In this document: in pieces, positions 10,167-18,305 of the stretch | How positions within the stretch are numbered: position 1 is the stretch's first letter | Layout of the letters: each line of letters starts with the position of its first letter | NCBI GenBank assembly: GCA_943327755.2 | Contig: CALPYF020000006.1 | Location: forward strand, 103,062 to 167,061 | Length of the DNA stretch: 64,000 nucleotides | Reading direction: 5' to 3' | Source: Deinococcus hopiensis KR-140 | GTDB taxonomy: Bacteria > Deinococcota > Deinococci > Deinococcales > Deinococcaceae | Notes under the pieces: generated by a model | Told to the model about the DNA's origin: nothing | The model's database searches: none | The model's input: the letters and a program-made list of their open reading frames with translations, nothing else | Translations under genes and position numbers: made by a program

Positions 10167-10682
10167 TTATCGACAGCTCTTTACTGATTGGAAGGCCTTT
10201 CCAAAACCCGCAACAGGGAACGTATAAGTAATCTGGCGGCCAGAGTAATGATTGAAGCGAACGATCACACGAGTTTTAGCAGATAAAAAGGCGTAAAGCA
10301 TGGCCATACTGTCTCTCTGAAAAGCTTCCGATATGGTTATATGCCCAGTCTTTTCACTATATCTAGGAAATGTATCGATACTATCTATAGGATCGCTATC
10401 CACTCTGTAATAAACAGGAAGGCTAGAGCCCATGTCCACATCCACCCGACTTGAAAGAGGAGCGCGCGTGTACAGCCCAAACCAAGGCGTACCCGCATCA
10501 CACTTGAATGCAGCGTAGGTCTGGCCGGAGGGATCTTCAGCAGCGTCAATGAAAACCATGCTTGCGTTGCGATCAGTCATTGGATCAAGCGCTACGCGAT
10601 ACGAAACTTTTGTGTTTGGAACACGAACATCTGCCAATGCCACCGACGAAAGCAATGCAGTCAACAGGATGATTAGTTTCAC
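10167..10682 (-). CDS. Small exported protein (prophage moron)
   Basis: A 171-aa protein beginning MKLIILLTALLSSVALA, a clear signal peptide with likely cleavage after ALA. The mature part is beta-rich with two cysteines (in FKCDAG and near the C-terminus, KSCR) that could form a disulfide. Its GC content is visibly lower than the flanking structural genes. The GTG start is preceded by TAAGCT (10,689-10,694) with a 6-nt gap, fitting a leaderless promoter. Terminators lie on both sides. It is probably expressed from the prophage independently of late genes; its function is unknown. Confidence 0.65.
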   Translation of the reverse strand: MKLIILLTALLSSVALADVRVPNTKVSYRVALDPMTDRNASMVFIDAAEDPSGQTYAAFKCDAGTPWFGLYTRAPLSSRVDVDMGSSLPVYYRVDSDPIDSIDTFPRYSEKTGHITISEAFQRDSMAMLYAFLSAKTRVIVRFNHYSGRQITYTFPVAGFGKAFQSVKSCR

Positions 10683-10693
10683 TCCCGCAGCTT

Positions 10694-10719
10694 AAACCGC
10701 CCCTGTTGTCAGAGGCGGC
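10694..10719 (-). terminator. Terminator between the two exported-protein morons
   Basis: On the minus strand CCGCCTCTG pairs with CAGGGGCGG (nine pairs, one G-U) around an ACAA loop, followed by TTT. The next gene's -10 box begins inside the same stretch. Confidence 0.6.
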
Positions 10720-10762
10720 TCATTTGTGGCGCGTCAGTTGAGAGTGACGGAGCGACTTACAC

Positions 10763-11812
10763 TCAAGGCATGCTGCTGGGGAAGGCCGCTGGCGTGTACG
10801 GCACAACCGTTTTGTCAGAAAACTGGTAACTCACGTTGTTCGTGGTCGTGACGTACCCGTACGTGCCATTCGGCGTCTGCTGCACCATGCACGTCTTCAC
10901 GCTCTCCGGGGGCGTCCCGGCGTTAACCGAGAGGCGAGCGTCCATACACGAGGTCGGAGTATCGAGGTCTTTGCCGGACTCAATCCGATATATCTCCGCC
11001 GCAGTCACAACATTCCGCATGTACGCGGACACCGGCACATTGTCCTCGACGGTTTCAAAGACCATCGTGAAGGCGAACGGGTCATTGGCCGGCTGCGCCA
11101 CATCCACGTTGGCAATGTCAAAGGCGAACGTAACGTTGCGGCTCTCCCCAGGCGCTGGAATGCCGAAGATCCACCCGTAATTCTGCTTCTCCACGCTGAC
11201 CCCAGGTACGGGTGGGAAGGGCACGGTGTTGAGATCAACGCCGGACATGCCTGAGTAATCTGCGAGGAAGTTGGTCGTCAGCGTGTCAGTTTCGGTCGCC
11301 CCTGTCACCGCATTGAAGAGCTTGCCGCGCGCGGCCACCAGCCGCTCCGCCTGACTGGAGGCGTCACTGCCATCGAACAGGCGCACGCTCCGGAAGGGCG
11401 TTCCCCGCACAGTCGGCTGCACAGCGTTGTTCGTGGCGTCACCGTCCAGATCACGCACAGCCACGGGCACGAAGACCAGCACGGCTTTGGTGCGGGAGGT
11501 GGTGTTTGTGACCTTGAATGTCGCGCGGACATGCCGGGTCCGGGTCTGCGTGTCCGTGAAAGTTGAGGTGGAGATGGGTCCAGAGAACTGCAGGGGGGTC
11601 GCGAACGGCTCGACGGCTTGCGCGCGCAGGCCTGGGGTGCCCACCTGAGCGGCCATGGTGGTGCCGCTCCCCTGGATGGTGAGTTCATAGAGCCCGCCAG
11701 TGAGGGACACACCTGGCTTGACCTGTGTCGGCGTGGGGGCTGGATGGGTCGTCGACTGACAGCCGACCAGCAAGAGGCTGGCCAGCGCGGCAAGGGCAAA
11801 GGGGGTTCGCAT
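10763..11812 (-). CDS. Predicted lipoprotein (prophage moron)
   Basis: A 349-aa protein with a lipoprotein signal: MRTPFALAALASLLLVGC, where LLVGC is the lipobox. The mature region is beta-rich, reads like an extracellular immunoglobulin-like fold (FKVTNTTSRTKAVLVF) and contains several cysteines near the C-terminus. The ATG at 11,812 was chosen over an upstream in-frame start because it begins the signal peptide and has AAGGAG 7 nt upstream. The gene sits between the tail chaperones and tape measure with terminators on both sides, typical of a moron. It could alter the lysogen's surface; function unknown. Confidence 0.65.
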   Translation of the reverse strand: MRTPFALAALASLLLVGCQSTTHPAPTPTQVKPGVSLTGGLYELTIQGSGTTMAAQVGTPGLRAQAVEPFATPLQFSGPISTSTFTDTQTRTRHVRATFKVTNTTSRTKAVLVFVPVAVRDLDGDATNNAVQPTVRGTPFRSVRLFDGSDASSQAERLVAARGKLFNAVTGATETDTLTTNFLADYSGMSGVDLNTVPFPPVPGVSVEKQNYGWIFGIPAPGESRNVTFAFDIANVDVAQPANDPFAFTMVFETVEDNVPVSAYMRNVVTAAEIYRIESGKDLDTPTSCMDARLSVNAGTPPESVKTCMVQQTPNGTYGYVTTTNNVSYQFSDKTVVPYTPAAFPSSMP

Positions 11813-11844
11813 GAAGGCTCCTTGGGAGGGATGACAGTGGGGGC

Positions 11845-11850
11845 AGTCTA
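11845..11850 (-). promoter_or_regulatory. Candidate -10 box for the lipoprotein moron
   Basis: TAGACT on the minus strand, 33 nt upstream of the lipoprotein start and downstream of the terminator that ends the chaperone gene. No convincing -35 is visible. Confidence 0.35.
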
Positions 11851-11931
11851 CTGAGGGAGATGGCTGTAAGCTCGCTCGTTTGACCAGTTGCACCTAAGGG
11901 GACGGCGAGTGATTCCGCAAGGCAGGAGGGC

Positions 11932-11957
11932 AAAACCGCTCCCACTGGCAGAGGCGG
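11932..11957 (-). terminator. Terminator after tail-assembly chaperone gene
   Basis: On the minus strand, an imperfect CCGCC...AGCGG stem (one mismatch and wobble pairs) is followed by TTTT. It lies 11 nt past the stop codon of the frameshifted chaperone. Confidence 0.45.
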
Positions 11958-11967
11958 CTCCTTTGCC

Positions 11968-12707
11968 TCACTCCAGCCCACCGGATAGCGCAATGCCCTC
12001 CCACACTTGAATGAGTGGGCGGCCGTCTCGTGCGGCAGGCCAGGACGTCCACACGGGGCCTTGCAGAAGGCCTACCCTCATGGCCTCGCCCAGCCCGGCC
12101 GCCACGTCGCGCGGGACGGGGTACGGCACGGCGCGCGGCGTGGCTGGAAGGGTGCGGTCCGCAAAGTCCGGGAGGATGCGACTGTTCAAGTCCTTCGGTG
12201 CTTCCGCGCCCCAGGCAATCGCGCCCGCCCAGACCTGCCGCTGCCACTGGCGCTGCTCCCCGGCGGTCAGGGTGGTGAGGGCATGTTGGACGCGGTCGAG
12301 GGGCGCGTCGATCCACCCGACAGCCGGGCACGCCAGGGCGAGAGCCGCGAGGGCACCCGCCCAGTCGAAGGGGGGCCGCTATCGCCTCCCTCCTGATCCG
12401 GCGGGACCGGCGCGCGGGTGGCCTGCCACCACGGGCTGAAATGCTCCGGGGCAGTCAGGTCCAGGAACTCGTCGAACGTCAAATCCGGTAGGCGGCGGAC
12501 CAGCAGGGTGTAAATCACCTGTGCCTGCGTGTCCGTGTCCAGCTGGCCGAGGCTTCGCACGAGGCCTAGTTCCCGCCAGCTGGGCGCAAGATACGGGACG
12601 CTGAGGGGTCCGAAGGGGTCGGTGAAGTCGGGGTTGGGTTCCCCAAGGGCTGCCTCTGGGGCGGCCATTCTTTCGTTGTGGCGCTGCTTCAAATCGTCGT
12701 GCGTCAT
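11968..12707 (-). CDS. Tail assembly chaperone G-T fusion (-1 frameshift product)
   Basis: Long-tailed phages usually make a G chaperone and a longer G-T chaperone by frameshifting just before the tape measure gene. Here frame 1 (G) reads through codons GGC CCC CCT. A slip of -1 on C-CCC-CCT enters a second open frame that begins right after a TAG at 12,379-12,381. The second frame has no credible start of its own and encodes 133 residues of normal composition. The fused product would be about 246 aa: 113 residues of G, then the T part starting FDWAGALAAL. The T part is expected to bind the tape measure. Frameshifting efficiency cannot be judged from sequence. Confidence 0.75.
12267..12707 (-). 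CDS. Tail assembly chaperone G
   Basis: The zero-frame product is 146 aa. Residues 1-110 look like a folded helical domain (YLAPSWRELGLVRSLGQLD, then DLTFDEFLDLTAPEHF). Residues after about 113 are low-complexity Pro/Ser/Arg, as expected if the 3' portion mainly exists to code the overlapping T frame. It begins directly after the stop of the preceding small gene (TGAATG), implying coupled translation. The role, coating the tape measure during tail assembly, comes from gene position and the frameshift signal. Confidence 0.7.
   Translation of the reverse strand: MTHDDLKQRHNERMAAPEAALGEPNPDFTDPFGPLSVPYLAPSWRELGLVRSLGQLDTDTQAQVIYTLLVRRLPDLTFDEFLDLTAPEHFSPWWQATRAPVPPDQEGGDSGPPSTGRVPSRLSPWRARLSGGSTRPSTASNMPSPP
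12369..12375 (-). other. -1 programmed ribosomal frameshift slippery site
   Basis: The heptamer C-CCC-CCT in the G frame lets both tRNAs re-pair on CCC after a -1 slip. The T frame is open immediately beyond it and closed 10 nt upstream of the codon where T begins, which fixes the shift to this short window. Confidence 0.75.
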
Positions 12708-12980
12708 TCAGCGTCCCCTTCGGGCGAGTGGGAGGGTCAGGCCAGCGTGCAGGCTGACCTGAGGGTCGGTGAGGCGTGGCGCGCGGGCCAGCAGCGTGCC
12801 GCGCGGCACCGTCCAGCCGTGCGCGGCTTTCTGCATGCGGGCCAGGGTGCGGCCACGTCTCAGCGGGGCGTACAGGATGAACCCCTTCGCCTCGATGCGG
12901 TCCTCGAAGACGGTGCAGCCCAGCAGGGCCATCTGGGGGAGGCGGCCACGCTCCCCCAGCACGATCAGTGGTTCTTGCAT
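12708..12980 (-). CDS. Small conserved-position tail gene, unknown
   Basis: A 90-aa basic protein between the tail tube gene and chaperone G. GGGAGGTG precedes the ATG. The sequence (LIVLGERGRLPQMALLGCTVFEDRIEAKGFIL) suggests a small alpha/beta fold. Some siphophages have a small gene here, but I do not recognise the family. Confidence 0.55.
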   Translation of the reverse strand: MQEPLIVLGERGRLPQMALLGCTVFEDRIEAKGFILYAPLRRGRTLARMQKAAHGWTVPRGTLLARAPRLTDPQVSLHAGLTLPLARRGR

Positions 12981-13000
12981 GGCTCACCTCCCTTCAGTGC

Positions 13001-13729
13001 TCAGTTGCCGTTGACCGGCTTCCACTCGGGCGTGGTGTCGTTCAGGTTCGCCCAGTACAGGCCGCCTGAGAGGTTCGCGCTGACCATCACGCGCTGACTG
13101 CCCGCAGGGGCGGCCTGCCGGGTGGGTGCGCCGATGTTCACCGTGGCGAGCAGCGCGAAGCCGTCGGGGTACACCCAGACGATCCGCTCACGGTTGTTCG
13201 GGCTGATGCTCATGCCTTTCGTGATCAGGCGCTTGACCACGGGGTCGTCGATGCCGCCCAGCGTCTTCAGGCTGGCCGTCATGTCCTTGCCATTCACCAC
13301 GCGGATCGGCGTGATGCGGCCGTGCACGTTGATGGTCTCTTCCTGGTCCGCCAGGGTAGGGTTGCTCTCCTCAGCGATCGGGACTTCCAGCAGGTTGGTG
13401 TACGTCGCCGTGATGTTCGCAGCCACAGCAGCCGGCGCGGCCTGGATGGCCACGGCAGTCCCGGCGTTCGTGACGGTGGCAGCGGCGGTGGTGGTGACCT
13501 GGGTGGTGCCGAAGGTCAGCACGGTGCCGCTGGGCAGGTCCACGTTGCTGGGGGCGCTGATGGTCATGGTGGTGGCGTTCGCCGCGACGGCAGTGGTGTT
13601 CGTCAGGGTGGTGGCCGGGATGATGCTGGTTGCGCCGAGGGCCAGCAGGTACGTCATGAGCTTGGTGCCGCTGTAGACGTTGGGGGTCTTGTCGGTGGGC
13701 AGAGCAGTGGGCAGATCGCCTTGAGCCAT
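13001..13729 (-). CDS. Major tail (tube) protein
   Basis: A 242-aa protein in the tube position between tail terminator and chaperones. An N-terminal segment (GTKLMTYLLALG) is followed by an Ala/Thr/Val-rich insert at residues 40-105. The C-terminal part has NVHGRITPIRVVNGKDMTAS and a strand-rich end. AAGGAG lies 9 nt before the ATG. Hexamers of this protein probably stack to make the tail tube. The Ala/Thr-rich insert may be an outward-facing decoration (inference). Confidence 0.75.
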   Translation of the reverse strand: MAQGDLPTALPTDKTPNVYSGTKLMTYLLALGATSIIPATTLTNTTAVAANATTMTISAPSNVDLPSGTVLTFGTTQVTTTAAATVTNAGTAVAIQAAPAAVAANITATYTNLLEVPIAEESNPTLADQEETINVHGRITPIRVVNGKDMTASLKTLGGIDDPVVKRLITKGMSISPNNRERIVWVYPDGFALLATVNIGAPTRQAAPAGSQRVMVSANLSGGLYWANLNDTTPEWKPVNGN

Positions 13730-13741
13730 GATGGATCTCCT

Positions 13742-14155
13742 TTAGTGGACTTGCAGGTATGAGAGGGCGAACCGCTGCCCGGCGTAGTGCGTGCGGGTGA
13801 CGGCGTCGAAGCGGGTGGGCATGCCGTCGGCGGGACTGGCGCCGCCGCGGCGGAGCTTGAGGGTGGGGTGCCGGTCAACCTCCCCAGCACGCCGCTTGAG
13901 GTGCGCGAGGAGGAGGTCGAGTTGCGTCTTCCCGGCAGTGGTGGGCGCGGCGCCGTAGAGCATGACGAGCACCAGCCGTTGCCGCTCCTGCGCGCCGTGC
14001 AGCTGGCTGACCAGGCTGTCGCCGGTGTCGCTGGTCACGGCATAGATCGTCCCGGTGGGTGGGAGCGGATCCGGCACCATGTGGCTGGCCACGGCGCCGG
14101 TGTCATCCCGAGCCAGGGCCACGCCCAGCTGCGCGAGAAGTTGATCGAGGGTCAA
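13742..14155 (-). CDS. Tail terminator / tail completion protein
   Basis: A 137-aa protein directly upstream of the tube gene, the usual slot for the protein that caps the tail tube and joins it to the head. The best start is TTG (TTG ACC CTC) with GGAGGTGACC about 10 nt upstream; no ATG fits better. The sequence has a strand-rich middle (QERQRLVLVMLYG) typical of this small fold. The assignment depends mostly on gene order. Confidence 0.55.
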   Translation of the reverse strand: MTLDQLLAQLGVALARDDTGAVASHMVPDPLPPTGTIYAVTSDTGDSLVSQLHGAQERQRLVLVMLYGAAPTTAGKTQLDLLLAHLKRRAGEVDRHPTLKLRRGGASPADGMPTRFDAVTRTHYAGQRFALSYLQVH

Positions 14156-14182
14156 AAGCGGGTCACCTCCTGTGAGTGGAGT

Positions 14183-14611
14183 TCACTGCAGGGCGTTCAG
14201 GGCCGCGCGGAGGCGGCCGTGCAGTTCGGTGTCGCCCAGGGCCTTGGAGAGCCAGGGGCGGGCACCGTACGCGCCAGCGCGGTTGATCGGCGAGCGGGGA
14301 GGCTCGGGGAATTCCAGCACCCAGGCTTCGGGTGGGACGGGGGCGACACTGTTCAGCGCTCCCACGACCCACGAGCCGTCAGCCAGTTGCTCTTTGCCGA
14401 GGCAGGCCAGGAGGGCGCCGCTCTGCTTGGCCGGGTACTCGCCCGGGTTGCTGCTGGGGTTGGGGAGGCCAGGGTGGTGGATGCCGCTGCCGGGCTGATT
14501 GAGCTTCTCGCGCAGGAACGCCAGGGTGGTGTCCGCCACGGCTTCCAGCGCGGGTTGAAGGTACTGGCGCAGCCGCTCCTCAGCGTCCGGGTGCAGGGTC
14601 AGGCGGGTCAT
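14183..14611 (-). CDS. HK97 gp10-like neck / tail completion protein
   Basis: A 142-aa protein beginning MTRLTLHPDAEERLRQYLQ. It contains PGEYPAKQSGALLACLGKE and a C-terminal GAYGARPWLSKALGD, the ARPWL-type ending common to HK97 gp10-like proteins. The ATG at 14,611 overlaps the upstream stop as ATGA. Longer in-frame starts upstream would run through unrelated antisense sequence. It should act at the head-tail joint. Confidence 0.65.
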   Translation of the reverse strand: MTRLTLHPDAEERLRQYLQPALEAVADTTLAFLREKLNQPGSGIHHPGLPNPSSNPGEYPAKQSGALLACLGKEQLADGSWVVGALNSVAPVPPEAWVLEFPEPPRSPINRAGAYGARPWLSKALGDTELHGRLRAALNALQ

Positions 14612-15087
14612 GCGCTGCGCCCGTCGGTGGCGCGGGCCGTGAACGACCACGCGACGCGCTGGGTGCCTTCGTCCACGATGTCCCCGATGGGCTTCAAGGT
14701 GACCGGGCTGGGCAGCTCTCCCCCACTGATCACGAGGATCAGGCCGGGTTCGTGTAGGGGTGCGCTCCAGTGGATGACCCCTTCCCAGACCGGGAGCGCG
14801 GTGTCCCCGCCGAGGTTGGCGCGGTCCTGCGCGTCCAGCTGGTACGCCACGCACGGCCAGCTTCCCAGGGAGACCCCGGCGCCGGGCGAGGTGGGCGTGG
14901 GATCGGCCGGAGGTGGCGTGACGGGCATGCCGGACTCGTCCAGATCCGGAGGCGGAAGTGCCCCAGGATCAGCGGGCCTCACCTGCGCGCGAAACACCTC
15001 CACGGTCTGCCCGAGCTCGGCATACAGCTCGTCCAGTTCGGGACGCTCGGCCTGGAACTCAGCGGTCAGTGCGCCGGTCATGGCCAC
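14608..15087 (-). CDS. Head-tail connector protein, unknown family
   Basis: A 159-aa protein in the connector cluster. The start overlaps the preceding stop by 10 nt and the stop overlaps the next start, so the cluster is tightly coupled. An N-terminal helix (ELDELYAELGQTVEVFRAQV) and a Pro-rich linker at about residues 38-72 lead to a beta-rich C-terminal half. A head-closure (stopper) role fits position and size but is not proven by any motif. Confidence 0.5.
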   Translation of the reverse strand: MAMTGALTAEFQAERPELDELYAELGQTVEVFRAQVRPADPGALPPPDLDESGMPVTPPPADPTPTSPGAGVSLGSWPCVAYQLDAQDRANLGGDTALPVWEGVIHWSAPLHEPGLILVISGGELPSPVTLKPIGDIVDEGTQRVAWSFTARATDGRSA

Positions 15088-15458
15088 ACCTCACAGTCGT
15101 CCCAGCCCACCAGCGCCGGGCCGGGGACACCACTCCCCGCGGCCTGATCGCGCAGGCGTCCGGCCAGGGCGCACCACGCGTCCGCATTGGCGGCGCTGAC
15201 CGTGCCGGTGGCGGCCTTCTCGATCTCGATCTTGCCCACCTTCAGGCGCTTCTTGCCGGGCGCCGTGAGGGCCGCCCCGCGCGCCTTCAGGCACACCGTC
15301 TCGAGGATGTCGGCCGACACGAGCCGCACGTCGCCGTGCACCTCGAAGGCCAGCTCAGCGTCCACCTGCTCAGCGGAGTCGAGGGCTTCGTGGGCGGCCC
15401 AGGCGGCGGGGGTGACCAGCACCCGCAGCCGCTTCAGGTCATCTGCGCTCAGGGCCAT
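15078..15458 (-). CDS. Head-tail adaptor protein
   Basis: A 126-aa, mostly helical protein directly downstream of the major capsid gene, the usual slot for the adaptor that binds the portal. It starts MALSADDLKRLRVLVTPAAW and includes KKRLKVGKIEIEKA near residue 75, in the style of small connector proteins. GGGGGTG precedes the ATG. The role is inferred from gene order and size. Confidence 0.55.
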   Translation of the reverse strand: MALSADDLKRLRVLVTPAAWAAHEALDSAEQVDAELAFEVHGDVRLVSADILETVCLKARGAALTAPGKKRLKVGKIEIEKAATGTVSAANADAWCALAGRLRDQAAGSGVPGPALVGWDDCEVWP

Positions 15459-15473
15459 GGGTCACCCCCTCGC

Positions 15474-16646
15474 TCAGCTGCCCTGCACGAGCACGGCGCC
15501 GTTCGGGTCCACGACGCGGGCGCCCAGCACGTGACCGACCTTCACCGCGAAGCTGTGGTTCCGGAAGCTGCCCTGATCCTGGTACTCGCGCGTCGTGGGC
15601 ATCTCGGTGTACGTCAGCGGCCCGCCCGCGAAGCCTTCCAGGAAGGCCACTTCCAGCCAGTCGACCATGCGATCGAACGCCACGTAATCCTGACCGAACA
15701 CGCGGCTCCACAGGCGCTCGAGGTGCAGCGTGAACGCGCCACGCAGGATGTTCGGGGTGCGGCCGCTGCGGGCGTCCTCGTACTCCTGAGTGTTCGCCAG
15801 GTTGAACGCGTCCCGGTTGGCCGTGCCGAAGATGATGTCGGTGATGTCGACGCCGTACTCCAGATCGTTGCCGTCCCCGTCCTTGAAGGTGCGGGCAGCG
15901 AACTTGGCGCGCAGTTTCTTGATGGTGTCGATGGTGGGCGCGCCAGAGCCGTCCCCGGCCACGGTGATCTTCCCGCTGCTCAGACCGTCGAGGATGGCTT
16001 TGAACACCACGATGGCTTCGGTGCGTCCGGCGCCGCGGCCCAGGCTTTCCAGGCCGCGCGTGAACACACCCACCTCGTCGTTCTGGCTCATCTCCCACGT
16101 GTAGGCCAGGGCCTTCTCGTAGTTCGCGACGCGGTACCCGCCCTCAGCCTCGCTGAAGGTGGCGTACTGGACGTCTTCCTTCTCGGGACGCAGGGCCAGT
16201 TCACCCATCTCGCTGAGGCGCAGCGTGCGGATGGTCTTGAAGTCCGGCACAGTGATCACGCGGGCGAAGGACCGCCAGTTGCTGATCGGCCCCTGGTACG
16301 CGGGCAGCAGCGTGCGCTGGCGCAGGTTGGCCAGGGCCAGCGGCAGGTCGCTGGTGGTGTGCGTGTCGGTGAGGCGCTGCGCGGCCATCAGCGGGCCGAT
16401 GCTGTCGATGAACTCGTCCGCGAGCGACTCGACCTGCGCTTCGACCTGGGCGTCACTCAGCGTGGCGCGCTCAGCACGGACGGCGGTGTACGCGTCGGCC
16501 ACGTTCTGCGCGCCGTGGTAGCCCTGGTAGAACGCGCGGGTGCCCGCCTCGACGATCACGGCGTCAGTGGCGGCCTGCGCGGTGCCGGTGGGAATCTCGC
16601 CTTTGGCTTCGGCGAGCTGCATTTTCAGGAGCAGGGTCTTGGACAT
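15474..16646 (-). CDS. Major capsid protein
   Basis: A 390-aa protein in the capsid slot, downstream of protease-scaffold and decoration genes. The start MSKTLLLKM at 16,646 has AAGGAGG 7 nt upstream and is preferred over an in-frame ATG seven codons earlier. The sequence has the arrangement expected of an HK97-fold capsid protein: helical N-terminal arm, an E-loop-like region near residues 150-190, then long mixed alpha/beta domains. I do not see a close match to one named subfamily. Confidence 0.75.
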   Translation of the reverse strand: MSKTLLLKMQLAEAKGEIPTGTAQAATDAVIVEAGTRAFYQGYHGAQNVADAYTAVRAERATLSDAQVEAQVESLADEFIDSIGPLMAAQRLTDTHTTSDLPLALANLRQRTLLPAYQGPISNWRSFARVITVPDFKTIRTLRLSEMGELALRPEKEDVQYATFSEAEGGYRVANYEKALAYTWEMSQNDEVGVFTRGLESLGRGAGRTEAIVVFKAILDGLSSGKITVAGDGSGAPTIDTIKKLRAKFAARTFKDGDGNDLEYGVDITDIIFGTANRDAFNLANTQEYEDARSGRTPNILRGAFTLHLERLWSRVFGQDYVAFDRMVDWLEVAFLEGFAGGPLTYTEMPTTREYQDQGSFRNHSFAVKVGHVLGARVVDPNGAVLVQGS

Positions 16647-16713
16647 GAATGGCCCTCCTTGGGGCATGGAGAAGCCCGGCGTTCAGGCCGGGCGGTGAGG
16701 GGGTGAGGGCCGG

Positions 16714-17100
16714 TCAGGCGTTGGTGAGGCCGACGGGCGTGACCTTGCCGTCCGTCCAGTCGGCCAGGGCGTACCCGATCAGGGCGTTGCCGCTGGCGAC
16801 GCCGCTGTACGTGCCGTCCGCCGCGACCTTGTAGACCTTGTCGCCCGCCGAGCCAGCTCCGGCGACGGGCAGGTTCACGCTGGTGCTGATGCCGATCAGC
16901 TCGACGGTGGCCTGCCCGTCGGCGAGTCCGGGCGCGGCAGTGCCGTCCGCGACGGTGGCAGCGGTGGCGCGGTCGGTCTGCGCCCAGCCCTTGAGGCCCT
17001 TGGTGTTGATCAGGACGACGTCGCCGCTCTTCGTGCCGGCAGGGACAGGCATCGCGAGGCTGATGTTGCCTTTCGCGGTGCGGTTGAGGTTCTTCGCCAT
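16714..17100 (-). CDS. Head decoration protein
   Basis: A 128-aa beta-rich protein immediately upstream of the capsid gene. The pattern MAKNLNRTAKGNISLAMPVPAGTKSG..., followed by paired strands with many Gly and Val, resembles the DUF2190-type capsid cement proteins. GGAGG lies 8 nt upstream of the ATG. It probably trims the outer surface of the capsid at icosahedral axes. Confidence 0.65.
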   Translation of the reverse strand: MAKNLNRTAKGNISLAMPVPAGTKSGDVVLINTKGLKGWAQTDRATAATVADGTAAPGLADGQATVELIGISTSVNLPVAGAGSAGDKVYKVAADGTYSGVASGNALIGYALADWTDGKVTPVGLTNA

Positions 17101-17144
17101 GGTGTGCCCCTCCTATGGGGTGGTGTGGGGGTGAAGGGCCGGGG

Positions 17145-18218
17145 TTACAGGCCGAAACTGCGGCGGGCAGCGCTGAAGGTGCTGCGGCTCTTGCCGGCGG
17201 TCTTCTTGCCGTCCTGCACGGTGGTCGTGGTGTCCAGTCCGGGGTTATTCGCCTCGTCCTGCGCCGCGCCGGTCTTATCGCCACGTTCCGCAATCAGGGC
17301 GGTGACTTCCGCTTGGGCTTCCTCGTCGCTATCCATGCGCAGCGCCGCGTCGATCACGCGCTTCTCGAAGCGGGCGTCTAGGTCGATGTCCCCGGACTTG
17401 CCCAGCTTGGGCAGCTTCGCGTCCGCCAGGGCTTTCGTGGCGATGGCGCGGCGGCCGTCATCCCGGATCTTCTTCTCCAGATCCAGGCGGGCCTTCCGCT
17501 CCGTGGCCAGCTGGTCTTCCAGGCTGTTGGCCCCGGCTTCCTGCTTCCCAGCGGCGATCGCCTGGTCGTACAGCGCGGGGTACTTCGCTTTCAGTTCCGC
17601 AAGGTCTTTCACGTGATCTTCCTCCCTGACGCTGTCGGCTGCGTTCAGCTCCCCGGCGAGGTCAGCTGGTCCCATCACGGCGTCGATCGTGACGAGGCGC
17701 GCGTCGTCATTGACGACCTGAATGGTTTCCTCCGGATCCGGCCACTCCGGATCCACTTCCTTGGCCGGCAGGTACCGGGCGCTGCCACGCACGTTGGTGC
17801 TCATCCCGACCTTGACCCCGGCGTCCAGCACGGCCTGAAGGTCCCGGCCCTGCGTGGTGGCTACGACCACGCCTTCGAAGCGCAGCAGCGTGCCGTCCAT
17901 CCAGAGGCGGTCGTACTTGATGCCCACGTTCTGGATGAGGCCCTTGGGGCCCTCGTACCAGGGGTCGGGGTGCTGCACCAGGCCGTACAGCTCGCCAGTC
18001 TTCAGCGCGTCCTGCGCGGCGGCGCACATGCCGGTCAGGACGGCGAGGCTGAAGAAGCGCCGGTTCAGGTTGATGGCATCGGCAGACTTCGCGACGCCGC
18101 TGATCCGGCGGGGCTTCCCAGTGTCGGCGTCCTGCATGGGCTGCAGGTCAAAGGATTCGACGGCATCTCGGAGGATGCCGTCGGGCGTGGTGGGGCTGCG
18201 GGTGCGCTGGTCGGTCAT
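17145..18218 (-). CDS. Prohead protease fused to scaffold
   Basis: A 357-aa fusion. Residues 35-175 resemble the phage prohead serine protease fold, with a candidate catalytic His in LVQHPDP (H83) and Ser in KVGMSTNVRG (S140). Residues 190-310 are a charged coiled coil (LEDQLATERKARLDLEKKIRDDG), typical of internal scaffold. The C-terminal basic tail probably contacts capsid subunits. AAGGAG precedes the ATG. It should direct procapsid assembly and then cut itself and capsid precursors. The third catalytic residue was not identified. Confidence 0.75.
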   Translation of the reverse strand: MTDQRTRSPTTPDGILRDAVESFDLQPMQDADTGKPRRISGVAKSADAINLNRRFFSLAVLTGMCAAAQDALKTGELYGLVQHPDPWYEGPKGLIQNVGIKYDRLWMDGTLLRFEGVVVATTQGRDLQAVLDAGVKVGMSTNVRGSARYLPAKEVDPEWPDPEETIQVVNDDARLVTIDAVMGPADLAGELNAADSVREEDHVKDLAELKAKYPALYDQAIAAGKQEAGANSLEDQLATERKARLDLEKKIRDDGRRAIATKALADAKLPKLGKSGDIDLDARFEKRVIDAALRMDSDEEAQAEVTALIAERGDKTGAAQDEANNPGLDTTTTVQDGKKTAGKSRSTFSAARRSFGL

Positions 18219-18305
18219 GTTCGCTCCTTGTCCTGCATCAGGACTTCACCCGGTTTGAGTTCCGGGTGACGGCGGGCGGGGAAGTGATCCGGCGGGGCTT
18301 CCTGG

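Noticed and set aside
14958..16706. A 582-aa open frame antisense to the capsid gene
   Set aside because: No start signal, no domain, and it spans several real minus-strand genes.
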